Below are positions 17,150 through 25,069 of a DNA stretch of 51,941 bases, one piece after another. The DNA comes from an uncultured Planctomycetaceae bacterium. GTDB lineage: Bacteria > Planctomycetota > Planctomycetia > Gemmatales > Gemmataceae. Position numbers and translations under genes: made by a program. How positions within the stretch are numbered: the first letter of the stretch is position 1; every line of letters begins with the position of its first letter. The DNA lies in the NCBI GenBank assembly GCA_903960945.1, contig CAJCCR010000410.1, positions 1 to 51,941 on the forward strand, in the 5' to 3' direction. The notes beneath the pieces are model-generated. The model searched no databases. It was not told the origin of the DNA and saw only the letters and a program-made list of their open reading frames with translations.

Positions 17150-17514
17150 TCGCCATCTCCTACGCCCATGTCGTCAAGGAAGGTATCGAGAACTTCGACG
17201 GTTCCGCCGCCCCATTTTTCTTCGCGAGCAAATGCAGCAAGAACAGCAAGGTCTTCTTTAAGCCTAGCAACTTCTTTGGCATTTAAGCGCTGAAGGTAGG
17301 TTGCAACTTGATCCAAGATTGCAGCACCTGCCTGTTGATTACAAATGTTCTCATCCGAGCCGGCGATGAAAACAACAAAATGCAGAAGGCTCAGAAGCAG
17401 GGGATTTGCTCCAACCTGATCAGGAATCTCTGGGAAAATTGCAGTTCCTTCTGGAACTTCAATGCTGTTTTCGTCCATATCTTCCATTTCGTCCATGTCT
17501 TCGTTGTCTGCCAT
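17146..17514 (-). CDS. Unknown acidic protein inside the sulfur-carrier operon
   Basis: A 122-residue protein I do not recognise. The first 20 residues are almost all acidic or Met (DNEDMDEMEDMDEN), followed by a predicted helical domain (NPLLLSLLHFVVFIAG; ILDQVATYLQRLNAKEVARLKEDLAVLAAFAREE) with one cysteine. It is translationally locked into the operon: its ATG is two bases after the MoaD-like gene's last stop base is cleared, its Shine-Dalgarno is made by the GGA-GGT codons of the carrier's Gly-Gly tail, and its stop overlaps the E1-like ATG. That placement between carrier and E1 suggests a structural or accessory part of sulfur transfer; function is otherwise unknown. Confidence 0.75.
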   Translation of the reverse strand: MADNEDMDEMEDMDENSIEVPEGTAIFPEIPDQVGANPLLLSLLHFVVFIAGSDENICNQQAGAAILDQVATYLQRLNAKEVARLKEDLAVLAAFAREEKWGGGTVEVLDTFLDDMGVGDGE

Positions 17515-17515
17515 A

Positions 17516-17788
17516 TTAACCTCCTGCTACTGCCGGGATAATTGCTACTTCGTCGCCATCTTTTACAGGGGTGGCAAGGTTTTCGAGGTATCGCATATCT
17601 TCGTCATTGATAAAGATGTTTACAAATCTGCGCAACTGGCCATTATCGAATAGCCTTTGATCCATTGCTGGGTGAAGTTTACAAAGTTCGCCAAGTGCTT
17701 CGCCTACGGTGTTGGCACTAACTTCAATCGAAGCGAGATTGCCCGCATGAGGTCGGAGCGGAGTGGGGATTTGAATTTTAACTGCCAT
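17516..17788 (-). CDS. MoaD/ThiS-family sulfur carrier protein
   Basis: A 90-residue beta-grasp (ubiquitin-like) protein that ends in the family tail DGDEVAIIPAVAGG, with the free C-terminal Gly-Gly that is adenylated and turned into a thiocarboxylate, so no processing protease is needed. Other family parts are VKIQIPTPLRPHAG at the start and FVNIFINDEDMRYLE in the middle. Members serve molybdopterin, thiamin, cysteine (CysO) or homocysteine (HcyS) synthesis; the neighbours (SAM riboswitch, PLP enzyme, E1, desulfurase; no moaE or thi genes) argue for an amino-acid role. It lies 54 bases after the PLP-enzyme gene, with GGAAGG before its ATG. Confidence 0.9.
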   Translation of the reverse strand: MAVKIQIPTPLRPHAGNLASIEVSANTVGEALGELCKLHPAMDQRLFDNGQLRRFVNIFINDEDMRYLENLATPVKDGDEVAIIPAVAGG

Positions 17789-17842
17789 AAATACCTTCCG
17801 GCGGAAAAGCCCGCATGTTAAAAGAAGCCAGATAATAGAGGG

Positions 17843-19102
17843 TTATGCAAGAACAGGTTCTTGGGTATTTTCCATGGTGGCTACGAACTCATCAAGCGAG
17901 GTTCCAATGGTAACAGGTTCGCCTAGTTGAGTCGTTAGGGAATCCTGAGTTTTAAGACCATTGCCTGTAATGAGTAGAACGATTTCTTCATTTTTGGGAA
18001 TGCGGCCCTGCTCGACCAATTTGCGAGCGGTTGCAACTGTAACTCCACCTGCTGTTTCAGCAAACACGCCTTCGGTTTTAGCAAGTAAAAGCATGCCTTC
18101 CCTGATTTCATCATCGGTAACATCTTCGGCCCAGCCACCGCTTTCGCGAATAAGCTTGGCAGCGAAGTAGCCGTCTGCAGGGTCGCCAATGGCGAGGGAT
18201 TTGCAAATGGTGTTTGGTTTTCGAACAGGGCGATGCGATTCCCAGCCGTTTTTCACTGCTCCACTGATTGGGTTACAGCCTGTTGCTTGGGCACCATAAA
18301 ACTTGGTGGAGGGTTCCTGCTTAAGAAGGTCGATCTTGTAAAGTTCTTGGAAGGCCTTGCTGACTTTGCCAACAAGTGCGCCACCCGCCATCGGGCTGAC
18401 CACATGCTGGGGGGTTCGCCAGCCCAGTTGTTCAGCAATTTCAAAGCCCATGGATTTCGAGCCTTCGGCATAAAATGGTCGGAGATTGATGTTCACAAAT
18501 CCCCAGCCGTACTTAAACGCCACCTGAGTGCAAAGCCTGTTTACTTCGTCGTAGGTGCCACGCACTTTAATCACATTGGCGCCATAAACCGAGGTACCCA
18601 TCACCTTGGCTTTTTCAAGATCCGAGGGAATAAAGATATAGCTTTGCATTCCAGCAGCAGCAGCATTGGCTGCAACACTGTTGGCGAGATTTCCGGTAGA
18701 TGCGCAACCCACGGTTTGCAGACCAAACTCACGGGCTTTGCTTAATGCAACTGCAACCACACGATCCTTGAAGGAAAGGGTGGGGAAGTTGACCGCATCA
18801 TTTTTTATCCACAGATTCTTAACCCCGATTTCTTTTGCCAGGCGGTCTGCTCGAATTAATGGCGTGCCCCCAACATGCAATCCTACGGTGGGTTCACCAT
18901 CGATCGGAAGCAGTTCTTGATAGCGCCACATGTTGAAAGTGCGGGCTTCTAATTTTTCTTTGGTAAGAACGCCTTTTAGGCTTTCATAGTCGTAATCGAT
19001 TTCCAATGGGCCGAAATCGTCCTGGCAAAAATTGACAGGGGTTACGGGATATATTTTGCCACACAAACGGCACTTCATGCCTTTTACAAAACTGGAAGAC
19101 AC
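17843..19102 (-). CDS. thrC: Threonine synthase-like PLP enzyme (possible sulfur-inserting role)
   Basis: A 419-residue fold-type II PLP enzyme. It has an N-terminal Cys motif (CRLCGKIYP then NFCQDD, so one of the usual four zinc-ribbon cysteines is missing), the PLP lysine in TLSFKDR (about residue 106), the phosphate/PLP loop CASTGNLANS and MAGGAL, and SFKDR-type threonine synthase architecture throughout. By sequence alone it would be called threonine synthase, which converts O-phosphohomoserine to threonine. Its operon contradicts a simple threonine role: it follows a SAM-I riboswitch and leads a MoaD-E1-desulfurase set. It may instead use phosphohomoserine and carrier thiocarboxylate to make homocysteine. 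GTG start at 19102 with GGAGGA seven bases ahead; CCTCCT upstream can pair with that site. Confidence 0.85.
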   Translation of the reverse strand: MSSSFVKGMKCRLCGKIYPVTPVNFCQDDFGPLEIDYDYESLKGVLTKEKLEARTFNMWRYQELLPIDGEPTVGLHVGGTPLIRADRLAKEIGVKNLWIKNDAVNFPTLSFKDRVVAVALSKAREFGLQTVGCASTGNLANSVAANAAAAGMQSYIFIPSDLEKAKVMGTSVYGANVIKVRGTYDEVNRLCTQVAFKYGWGFVNINLRPFYAEGSKSMGFEIAEQLGWRTPQHVVSPMAGGALVGKVSKAFQELYKIDLLKQEPSTKFYGAQATGCNPISGAVKNGWESHRPVRKPNTICKSLAIGDPADGYFAAKLIRESGGWAEDVTDDEIREGMLLLAKTEGVFAETAGGVTVATARKLVEQGRIPKNEEIVLLITGNGLKTQDSLTTQLGEPVTIGTSLDEFVATMENTQEPVLA

Positions 19103-19109
19103 TTGTCTT

Positions 19110-19169
19110 TCCTCCGTGTACGCAGGACAATAACCTGCTTTAAAATTGGCAGTCTTTTCCAGAGGAGGA
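19110..19169 (-). promoter_or_regulatory. Candidate expression platform: SD / anti-SD pair before thrC-like gene
   Basis: The Shine-Dalgarno GGAGGA (19110-19115) is exactly complementary to TCCTCC (19164-19169) about 50 bases upstream, with a small hairpin (GCAGG...CCTGC) between them. No strong intrinsic terminator follows the riboswitch aptamer, so sequestration of the ribosome site is the likelier output. Confidence 0.4.
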
Positions 19170-19211
19170 TATTTAGGCTTGGAGATAAAAAAGGGGCGTG
19201 CATTACGTCAC

Positions 19212-19329
19212 TTCTTATCTCTCCCGGCAAACCCGGGTAGGAGGTAGCACCAGCATCGTCGCGAATAAACGCTTCGACCGGTTGCTGTGGCTTCGACGGG
19301 CCTAATCCCTCTGCCACTCTGGATAAGAA
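19212..19329 (-). promoter_or_regulatory. SAM-I (S-box) riboswitch aptamer
   Basis: On the minus strand the P1 stem TTCTTATC (19322-19329) pairs with GATAAGAA (19212-19219). Between them lie the strongly conserved core AGAGGGATTAGGCCC, GAAGCC, CAGCAACC, then GGTGCTACCTCC and a CCCGG...CCGGG hairpin, in S-box order. It binds S-adenosylmethionine and normally turns off methionine, cysteine or SAM genes. It lies about 110 bases before the GTG of the thrC-like gene and should control the whole operon to 14942. Confidence 0.96.
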
Positions 19330-19349
19330 ACTCACCAAATTGTTCTAAT

Positions 19350-19378
19350 AATATATTCTGTATTAAGACAATCAGCAA
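19350..19378 (-). promoter_or_regulatory. Promoter of the SAM-riboswitch operon
   Basis: TTGCTG (19373-19378), 17 bases, TATATT (19350-19355), placed so that transcription would begin about 12 bases before the riboswitch P1 stem. Of the 387-base gap 19103-19489, the rest (19379-19489) shows nothing recognisable. Confidence 0.6.
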
Positions 19379-19489
19379 TCGATAAACCGAGAAAATATCA
19401 AAATCCTTTGAATTCTTCATTACCTCGAGTCGCTAAATTACGAATTCACGTTACTGCTTAACATTTTGTAATCAAAACGGGGGATTTCT

Positions 19490-20590
19490 TTAGTCTTCGT
19501 CGCCTTCGGAATCAACCCAGTCTGGAAGAGGTGGGGGGGTCATCAGGTCGAGTTCGAGAAGAACAGTCATGGCAGAATCAGGCCGATTATCTTTAGACTT
19601 GTTCATCATGCGTTCGACCAATTCCACAAACCAATCGGAAAGATCGGTACGGAAATTCGTGATGGGTTCAGATTTTTCCTTACTGCGTTGCGCTTTGATT
19701 TTGTCTTTCTTCTCCAAGCCTGGATAAGGTAGTTTTCCGGTTAAGGCATGATAAAAAGTGCACCCCAATCCATAAAGGTCGGCCCTGCCATCAATCTCGA
19801 CGGAGTTATAGGACTGCTCCGGTGCAATGTAATCCATGGTGCCCACAATGTAGCCCTTACCGCCGATGATTTTAAGATCTTCATCTTTTTCACCTTGGAC
19901 AAATGCCAACCCAAAGTCAAACAGCTTGGCTTGGTTTTCAGGGGTTACCATGATGTTTGAAGGCTTGATATCCCGGTGGATAACCCCGTGTTGATGGCAA
20001 TGAGCAAGAGCCGTCAAAGTATGGCGCATCAACTTGATTGCAAGATCCTGAGAGATTGCACCAGATTCGTCGATGATTTTTTGGAGTGATTTGCCTTGGA
20101 TGAATTCGATGAGCATGTAGTTGAGCCCCGCGAAATCTTCTAGGCTGAAAACTTTCACGACATTAGGGTGATCAAGTTTCTGGGCGATGTAAAATTCTCT
20201 TTTAAACCGGGCAATGAGTCTGTCTTGCCTTTCGGTTTTTAGATTGCGAAGCACCTTCATGCTAACAAAGTTTACTTTATCATCATTTTTTCTGGCGAGG
20301 TAAACGGTGCTCATTCCACCTCTGCCTAGAACGGAAAGCACTTGGTACTCTTTCATGACCAAGCCACGGGATTTACCTTTTAATATTCGCTCTGCTTGAA
20401 ATCGGGTTATCTTTCCTGCCTTCACCAAATATTCTGCGATGAGGTTGGGTTCGCTTCGGATGGTTTTATCAAGGTTGTTATAAAGCACAACAACTTCCAC
20501 CTTGTCCATCAATTTGCTGCGCATGAGGGACATGAGGAAGTCGCCTACATTGACTTCAGGGTTTGATTTTTCAGGATCTGGGGAGCTCAT
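19490..20590 (-). CDS. Serine/threonine protein kinase
   Basis: A 366-residue Hanks-type kinase with a roughly 70-residue N-terminal lead (DFLMSLMRSKLMDK; AEYLVKAGKITRFQAERILKG) seen in planctomycete kinases, then a complete catalytic domain: glycine loop LGRGGMSTVYLA, lysine in FVSMKVLRN, HRDIKPSNIMV, DFGLA, GTMDYIAPEQ. No transmembrane segment or sensor domain follows; the protein ends in a proline-rich acidic tail (MTPPPLPDWVDSEGDED). It is likely cytosolic. Target unknown. Downstream (toward lower coordinates) is the riboswitch operon, and 34 bases upstream is pheT on the same strand, so it may be partly read from the pheT transcript. Confidence 0.92.
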   Translation of the reverse strand: MSSPDPEKSNPEVNVGDFLMSLMRSKLMDKVEVVVLYNNLDKTIRSEPNLIAEYLVKAGKITRFQAERILKGKSRGLVMKEYQVLSVLGRGGMSTVYLARKNDDKVNFVSMKVLRNLKTERQDRLIARFKREFYIAQKLDHPNVVKVFSLEDFAGLNYMLIEFIQGKSLQKIIDESGAISQDLAIKLMRHTLTALAHCHQHGVIHRDIKPSNIMVTPENQAKLFDFGLAFVQGEKDEDLKIIGGKGYIVGTMDYIAPEQSYNSVEIDGRADLYGLGCTFYHALTGKLPYPGLEKKDKIKAQRSKEKSEPITNFRTDLSDWFVELVERMMNKSKDNRPDSAMTVLLELDLMTPPPLPDWVDSEGDED

Positions 20591-20624
20591 ACTCGTTAAC
20601 CCCCTTAAACTTGGTGGTTATCAA

Positions 20625-23138
20625 TTAAACTTCTTTTCCACGAATCTGGGCTTTCAGCACATGCTTTAGCCGGTCTTCAATTTTCTTGTGCAGCTTGTCA
20701 ACTTCTTTGTCGTTAAGCGTGCGATCATCAGCCTGGTAACTAAGGGCAAAAGCAAGACTTTTGGTTCCTGCTGGAACTCGATCTCCTTGATAAATATCAA
20801 ATAGCCTTGCAACTTTAAGAACATTACCCCCCGCGGCCTGAATTTCGGCGGTAACGGTTTGGCCTGTGATGGATTGATCAACGACCACAGCAATATCCCT
20901 AAGCGCAGCAGGGAAGCGAGAGACTGGCTTGGACAAATATCTTACAGGAAGGCCGGAAGCCAGAGTGAGCAAGTCGAATTCTGCTGCGATTATTTCGTGA
21001 TTATCCAGCCCAAGGGTGGATGCAAGCTTCGGATGCAAGACACCAAACATTCCTGCAACTTTGTCATGGATTAGCAGAGCTGCGGATTTGCCCGGATGAA
21101 GGGCAGGGTGGTTGCCTGGTTTGAAGGAAACCTTTTCCAGATGAACTCCGGAAGTAAGCCCCTCAACAATGCCTTTCAAATCATAGAAATTCAAATTGTT
21201 TTTACCGGAGGAGTCTTCCACCCAGAATGGTTTGTTTCGCGGACCACAAATTGCAATCGCCAGTTTGTAGGGCTCTGCAGGCAATGCTTGGCCATTTACT
21301 TTTTGATACACTTTGCCCACTTCGAAAAGCTTGACGCATTCGGTGTGTTTGAGGTTGGCTTGGGTCAGCGAGACAATACTTGCCATCAGGCTTTGGCGCA
21401 TAACAGTGCGTTCGCTACTGATAGGGTTCAGCAATGTTACATAAGCTGGTTTCGAGGATTCTAGAAAAGCAGATTCTGCTTCGGGTGATGTTAGCGAGTA
21501 AGCAATCGTTTCTTGCAAGCCAAGGTGAACGAGTGTGTCTTTTATTTTGCGTTCAAAATCAAGTTCTGGATCGATCAAAACCGGTGGTAATTGCTCTGAA
21601 AGGCTGGTTTCGGGAAACTTATCGTACCCGTACAGTCGTGCGATATCTTCAAGAAGATCTGCAACCCCAACTTGGATATCCAATCGATGGGTTGGCGCAG
21701 TGACACGAAGCATTTCGTTGCTTACTTTTTCAACTTTAAACTCGAGGGAAGTTAAAAGTTTGGTGCATTCCTCGATGGGGATTGCGATCCCAAGAATGCG
21801 CTTGGCTTCCGCAAGAGAGAAATCAATAACTTGCAAGGGTTTGGGCGATGGATAACAATCGATCCTACCTTCAGCGGGCACGCCTTGGGCAAATTCTTGC
21901 ATCAATTGCAGTGCTCGGTTGGCGCCGCCAATTACTTGATCTGGATGAATGCCTTTGCTAAACCGGGTTGCAGCTTCGCTGGGCAGAGCCATGGATTTCA
22001 TTGCTTTGCGAATTGCAAGGAAATCAAAGTTTGCACTTTCAAGCATAACCCGCGAGGTGGATTCGGTAACTTCGGTTTCAGCGCCCCCCATCAATCCTGC
22101 GATTGCAATAGGCCCAAGCGCATCTGCAATAACAAGAGTTTCAGCAGAGAGTTCACGATCTAACCCATCTAAAGTCTTGATCTTTTCACCCTTGGTTGCG
22201 AAACGGATTACGATCTCGGGAGTTTTTCCTTTGGCTCTTGAGCAAAGAACATCGTAATCGAATGCGTGCAGAGGTTGGCCCTGTTCAAGCATTACATAAT
22301 TCGTGATATCGACAATATTGTTAATTGGCCTCATGCCAGCCTGATGCAACCTGCGCTTTAAAAAAGCAGGGGAGGGGGCAACTTTTATGTTCTCGATAAG
22401 CGAAGCGGTGTAGCGATGGCATGCAGAGGTGTCTTGGATGACAACATTTACCTTGCCCGTAATTGCAGGGCCAAAGGTATGAGGTTTGTGTTCAAAGGAT
22501 TTTAATTTGCCCCCGGTCATTGCTGCGACCTCGCGTGCAATGCCTATCATCGAAAGGCAGCGGGCCTTGTTAGGCAGAATGTCGATTTCGATGATGGAAT
22601 CACCAAAATAATCAACAAGGGGCATACCCACAGTCGCATCGTCTTCAAGGATGATGATGCCATCGTGATCTTCGGAGATGCCAAGTTCAAAGCCGGAGCA
22701 AACCATGCCATCGCTGGTAATGCCCCTGATTTTTCCGGGTTTAAGTTCTTTTAAAACCTTTGGAGTGGCATGACCATCGAAAAGCACGGACCCCGAAAGT
22801 GCAAGAATAATTTTTTGGCCCGTATCACCTACAGCAAGATTGGGCGCCCCAGTAACCATAGTAATCGATCTGCCCGAGCCATACTCAACGGTTGGAAGTT
22901 TAAGCCTATCTGCATCGGGGTGCTTATCAACTTTGGTGACCAGCCCGATGATGATTTTTTCTTTATCCCAAACAGGGTAGGGGTCTTCTGTTCCAAGTCT
23001 TAGTCCTTCAGGTGCAGGAACGCCCCAGTGCTTGATGCCAGATACTTCAAGCCCTGCAAGGGCAAGTCTGTTCACTAAAGCCTCGAGTGAAAGGTCGAAG
23101 TCTACATAATCTTTGAGCCAGCGAATCGGAACTTTCAT
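20625..23138 (-). CDS. pheT: Phenylalanyl-tRNA synthetase beta subunit
   Basis: The large subunit of the alpha2-beta2 enzyme that charges tRNA-Phe. At 837 residues it is full length: N-terminal MKVPIRWLKDYVDFD, the tRNA-binding OB (Trbp111-like) part VTKVDKHPDADRLKL, B3/B4 editing domain (FELGISEDHDGI; NNIVDITNYVMLEQGQPLHAFD), B5 helix motif, catalytic-like core and C-terminal FDX-ACB anticodon-binding domain (PVSRFPAALRDIAVVVD). It is 66 bases downstream of pheS in the usual operon order. Confidence 0.97.
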   Translation of the reverse strand: MKVPIRWLKDYVDFDLSLEALVNRLALAGLEVSGIKHWGVPAPEGLRLGTEDPYPVWDKEKIIIGLVTKVDKHPDADRLKLPTVEYGSGRSITMVTGAPNLAVGDTGQKIILALSGSVLFDGHATPKVLKELKPGKIRGITSDGMVCSGFELGISEDHDGIIILEDDATVGMPLVDYFGDSIIEIDILPNKARCLSMIGIAREVAAMTGGKLKSFEHKPHTFGPAITGKVNVVIQDTSACHRYTASLIENIKVAPSPAFLKRRLHQAGMRPINNIVDITNYVMLEQGQPLHAFDYDVLCSRAKGKTPEIVIRFATKGEKIKTLDGLDRELSAETLVIADALGPIAIAGLMGGAETEVTESTSRVMLESANFDFLAIRKAMKSMALPSEAATRFSKGIHPDQVIGGANRALQLMQEFAQGVPAEGRIDCYPSPKPLQVIDFSLAEAKRILGIAIPIEECTKLLTSLEFKVEKVSNEMLRVTAPTHRLDIQVGVADLLEDIARLYGYDKFPETSLSEQLPPVLIDPELDFERKIKDTLVHLGLQETIAYSLTSPEAESAFLESSKPAYVTLLNPISSERTVMRQSLMASIVSLTQANLKHTECVKLFEVGKVYQKVNGQALPAEPYKLAIAICGPRNKPFWVEDSSGKNNLNFYDLKGIVEGLTSGVHLEKVSFKPGNHPALHPGKSAALLIHDKVAGMFGVLHPKLASTLGLDNHEIIAAEFDLLTLASGLPVRYLSKPVSRFPAALRDIAVVVDQSITGQTVTAEIQAAGGNVLKVARLFDIYQGDRVPAGTKSLAFALSYQADDRTLNDKEVDKLHKKIEDRLKHVLKAQIRGKEV

Positions 23139-23204
23139 GATTCAATACCCGGGTTGTGTTGTTGCAAAATGAAAAAACAAAACAAATACAACCGATACCT
23201 AAGA

Positions 23205-24227
23205 TTAGAACTGGGACAAGAAGCGAAGGTCGTTGCCCCAAAATTCCCTTATGTCTTCAATGGCATGGCGAAGCATGGCAATTCGTTCAGGCCCCATTCC
23301 AAAGGCAAAGCCTGAATACTTGGCAGGGTCGTAGCCGCCATTTTTCATGACTTCCGGATGAACCATCCCAGCGCCCATGATTTCGAGCCAACCGGTTTTC
23401 TTGCAAAGCGGGCAGCCCTTGCCGCCACACACGATGCAATCCATGTCCACTTCAATACTTGGTTCGGTAAATGGGAAATAACTCGATCGAATCCGAACCT
23501 GCCTGGAGTCGCCAAACATTTTGCGGGTGAAAGCGGTTATGGTTCCAATTAAATCGGTCATTGAAACATTGGTGCCAACCACCAAGCCTTCAACCTGATG
23601 AAACATGATTTCGCTACGGGTGGTAATGGCTTCGTATCGGTAGCACATGCCGGGCAGAATAACCCTGATAGGTGCAGGGTGAAACTTACGCATTACATGA
23701 ATCTGGCCTGGGGAAGTATGGGTGCGAAGAATCAAACCAGGGTCGGTGGTATGAAAAGTATCCCACATATCGCGCGCTGGATGATGGGGAGGCATGTTAA
23801 GCAGGCCGAAATTGAACTCGTCGTCCTCGATTTCTCGGGAGCGAAAAACTTGAAATCCCATTTCAGCAAAGGTGGATTGAATATCACGCAGAGTTTGAGT
23901 TGCAAGGTGCAACTTCCCAGCGGGCGGAACCATACCTGGTAAACTAATATCAAGTTTCTCGGTTTCCAAGCTTTTCAGCATGGCTTGTTCGAGGCAGTTC
24001 TTAAGGGCGGTTTCGTAGGAAGCGGAGAGTTGTTCTTTGACGATATTGGCTTGCTGGCCATATTCTTTTCGGGATTCTGGGGGAAGCTCGCTGACTTTTT
24101 TGAGAGCAGCGAGCATTTCACCATTTTTACCGAAGTACTGAGAGTTCCAATTTCTTAAAGAGGATTCATCACTACAAGCACTTAATTGATCCAAGGCGCG
24201 GTTTTTAAGTGAATCCAATTCAGACAT
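23205..24227 (-). CDS. pheS: Phenylalanyl-tRNA synthetase alpha subunit
   Basis: The catalytic class II subunit of PheRS, 340 residues. N-terminal coiled coil (about 1-95), then class II motifs: motif 1 region LRDIQSTFAEMGF, motif 2 FHPAPIRVILPGMCYRYEAITTRSE interrupted only by normal loops, and motif 3 near FAFGMGPERIAMLRH. A CxxCxxxxCxxC-like cluster (CIVCGGKGCPLCKKTGW) sits in the usual bacterial insertion. Length and start are normal. It lies between rplT and pheT. Confidence 0.97.
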   Translation of the reverse strand: MSELDSLKNRALDQLSACSDESSLRNWNSQYFGKNGEMLAALKKVSELPPESRKEYGQQANIVKEQLSASYETALKNCLEQAMLKSLETEKLDISLPGMVPPAGKLHLATQTLRDIQSTFAEMGFQVFRSREIEDDEFNFGLLNMPPHHPARDMWDTFHTTDPGLILRTHTSPGQIHVMRKFHPAPIRVILPGMCYRYEAITTRSEIMFHQVEGLVVGTNVSMTDLIGTITAFTRKMFGDSRQVRIRSSYFPFTEPSIEVDMDCIVCGGKGCPLCKKTGWLEIMGAGMVHPEVMKNGGYDPAKYSGFAFGMGPERIAMLRHAIEDIREFWGNDLRFLSQF

Positions 24228-24265
24228 TGTATGGCTTCAATTAAGAGGACAAATCAACCTGAGGC

Positions 24266-24634
24266 TTACTTAAGACCTACAGGTTGGTGCTTTCTAGCCA
24301 ACTCTACAATTTTAGTGAATGTTTCAGGGTCGCGAATTGCGATTTCTGAAAGAGATTTTCGGTCTAAGCTTACTCGAGCATTTACCAAGCCAGCAATTAA
24401 CTGACTGTAGCGCATGCCACGCATCCTGCAAGCTGCATTAACGCGAATAATCCAAAGCCTTCGGAATTCACGTTTACGCACCTTACGGTCGCGGTAAGCG
24501 TAAACACCAGCACGAATCAGAGTTACTCTGGATTGGCGCTGAAGGTTGTGCCTACTGGCACGATAACCTTTGGTTAGTTTTCGTAATCGCTTGCGGTCGC
24601 GAAGAACAGTTTTTCCGCTGCGTGCTCTTGTCAT
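24266..24634 (-). CDS. rplT: 50S ribosomal protein L20
   Basis: Binds 23S rRNA early in large-subunit assembly. The 122 residues carry the basic N-terminal arm (MTRARSGKTVLRDRKRLRKL) and the globular part with YSQLIAGLVNARVSLDRKSLSEIA. Normal length. In other bacteria L20 also represses its own infC-rpmI-rplT operon by binding the leader; a hairpin before rpmI could be such a site. Confidence 0.97.
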   Translation of the reverse strand: MTRARSGKTVLRDRKRLRKLTKGYRASRHNLQRQSRVTLIRAGVYAYRDRKVRKREFRRLWIIRVNAACRMRGMRYSQLIAGLVNARVSLDRKSLSEIAIRDPETFTKIVELARKHQPVGLK

Positions 24635-24687
24635 GGCTTACCAGATCTCCAACGCTTAAAAAGCGTTTCATTAAAACAGCTACAAAA

Positions 24688-24888
24688 TTAAGATTTTCCG
24701 CCCATTAATCGAATGTACTTCTTGGCCAATCTTCCGGTATCAATAACCGTACCACGAAGCTGCCTTTTTCTTTTGCTTGTCTTATGGCCTAGAAGATGCT
24801 TCTTACCAGCCTTATGGCGCTTAAGTTTGCCATTAGCTGTAACGCGAAATCGCTTCTTCGAGCCTTTGTGAGTCTTTAACTTGGGCAT
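24688..24888 (-). CDS. rpmI: 50S ribosomal protein L35
   Basis: A 66-residue basic ribosomal protein of the large subunit, recognised by [21 protein letters not shown] and [17 protein letters not shown]. It is 53 bases ahead of rplT and 181 bases after infC, the standard order. Confidence 0.96.
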   Translation of the reverse strand: MPKLKTHKGSKKRFRVTANGKLKRHKAGKKHLLGHKTSKRKRQLRGTVIDTGRLAKKYIRLMGGKS

Positions 24889-24976
24889 CTGAATTACCCT
24901 TCCGTGTCTTATTGGAACCTAGTTATCTAAAAATCCATCAATTCATGCATAAAAGCATGAAAACTACTTAACAACG

Positions 24977-25019
24977 CCTGCAAATGGGATAAAGTTATAA
25001 ACCATTCACAAATTGCAGG
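24977..25019 (-). promoter_or_regulatory. Candidate leader hairpin before rpmI (possible L20 site)
   Basis: In the 181-base gap between infC and rpmI, CCTGCAA and TTGCAGG pair (7 bp) around an inner ATGG/CCAT stem, with a one-sided 7-base bulge. L20 represses rpmI-rplT through structured RNA in this position in other bacteria. No T-run follows, so it is not an intrinsic terminator. A second small hairpin (TCTGG...CCAGA, 25045-25061) follows the infC stop. Confidence 0.4.
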
Positions 25020-25069
25020 AAAAGATGATATAGGGAAATAGGAGTCTGGGGGCAAACCAGAATCGTGAA

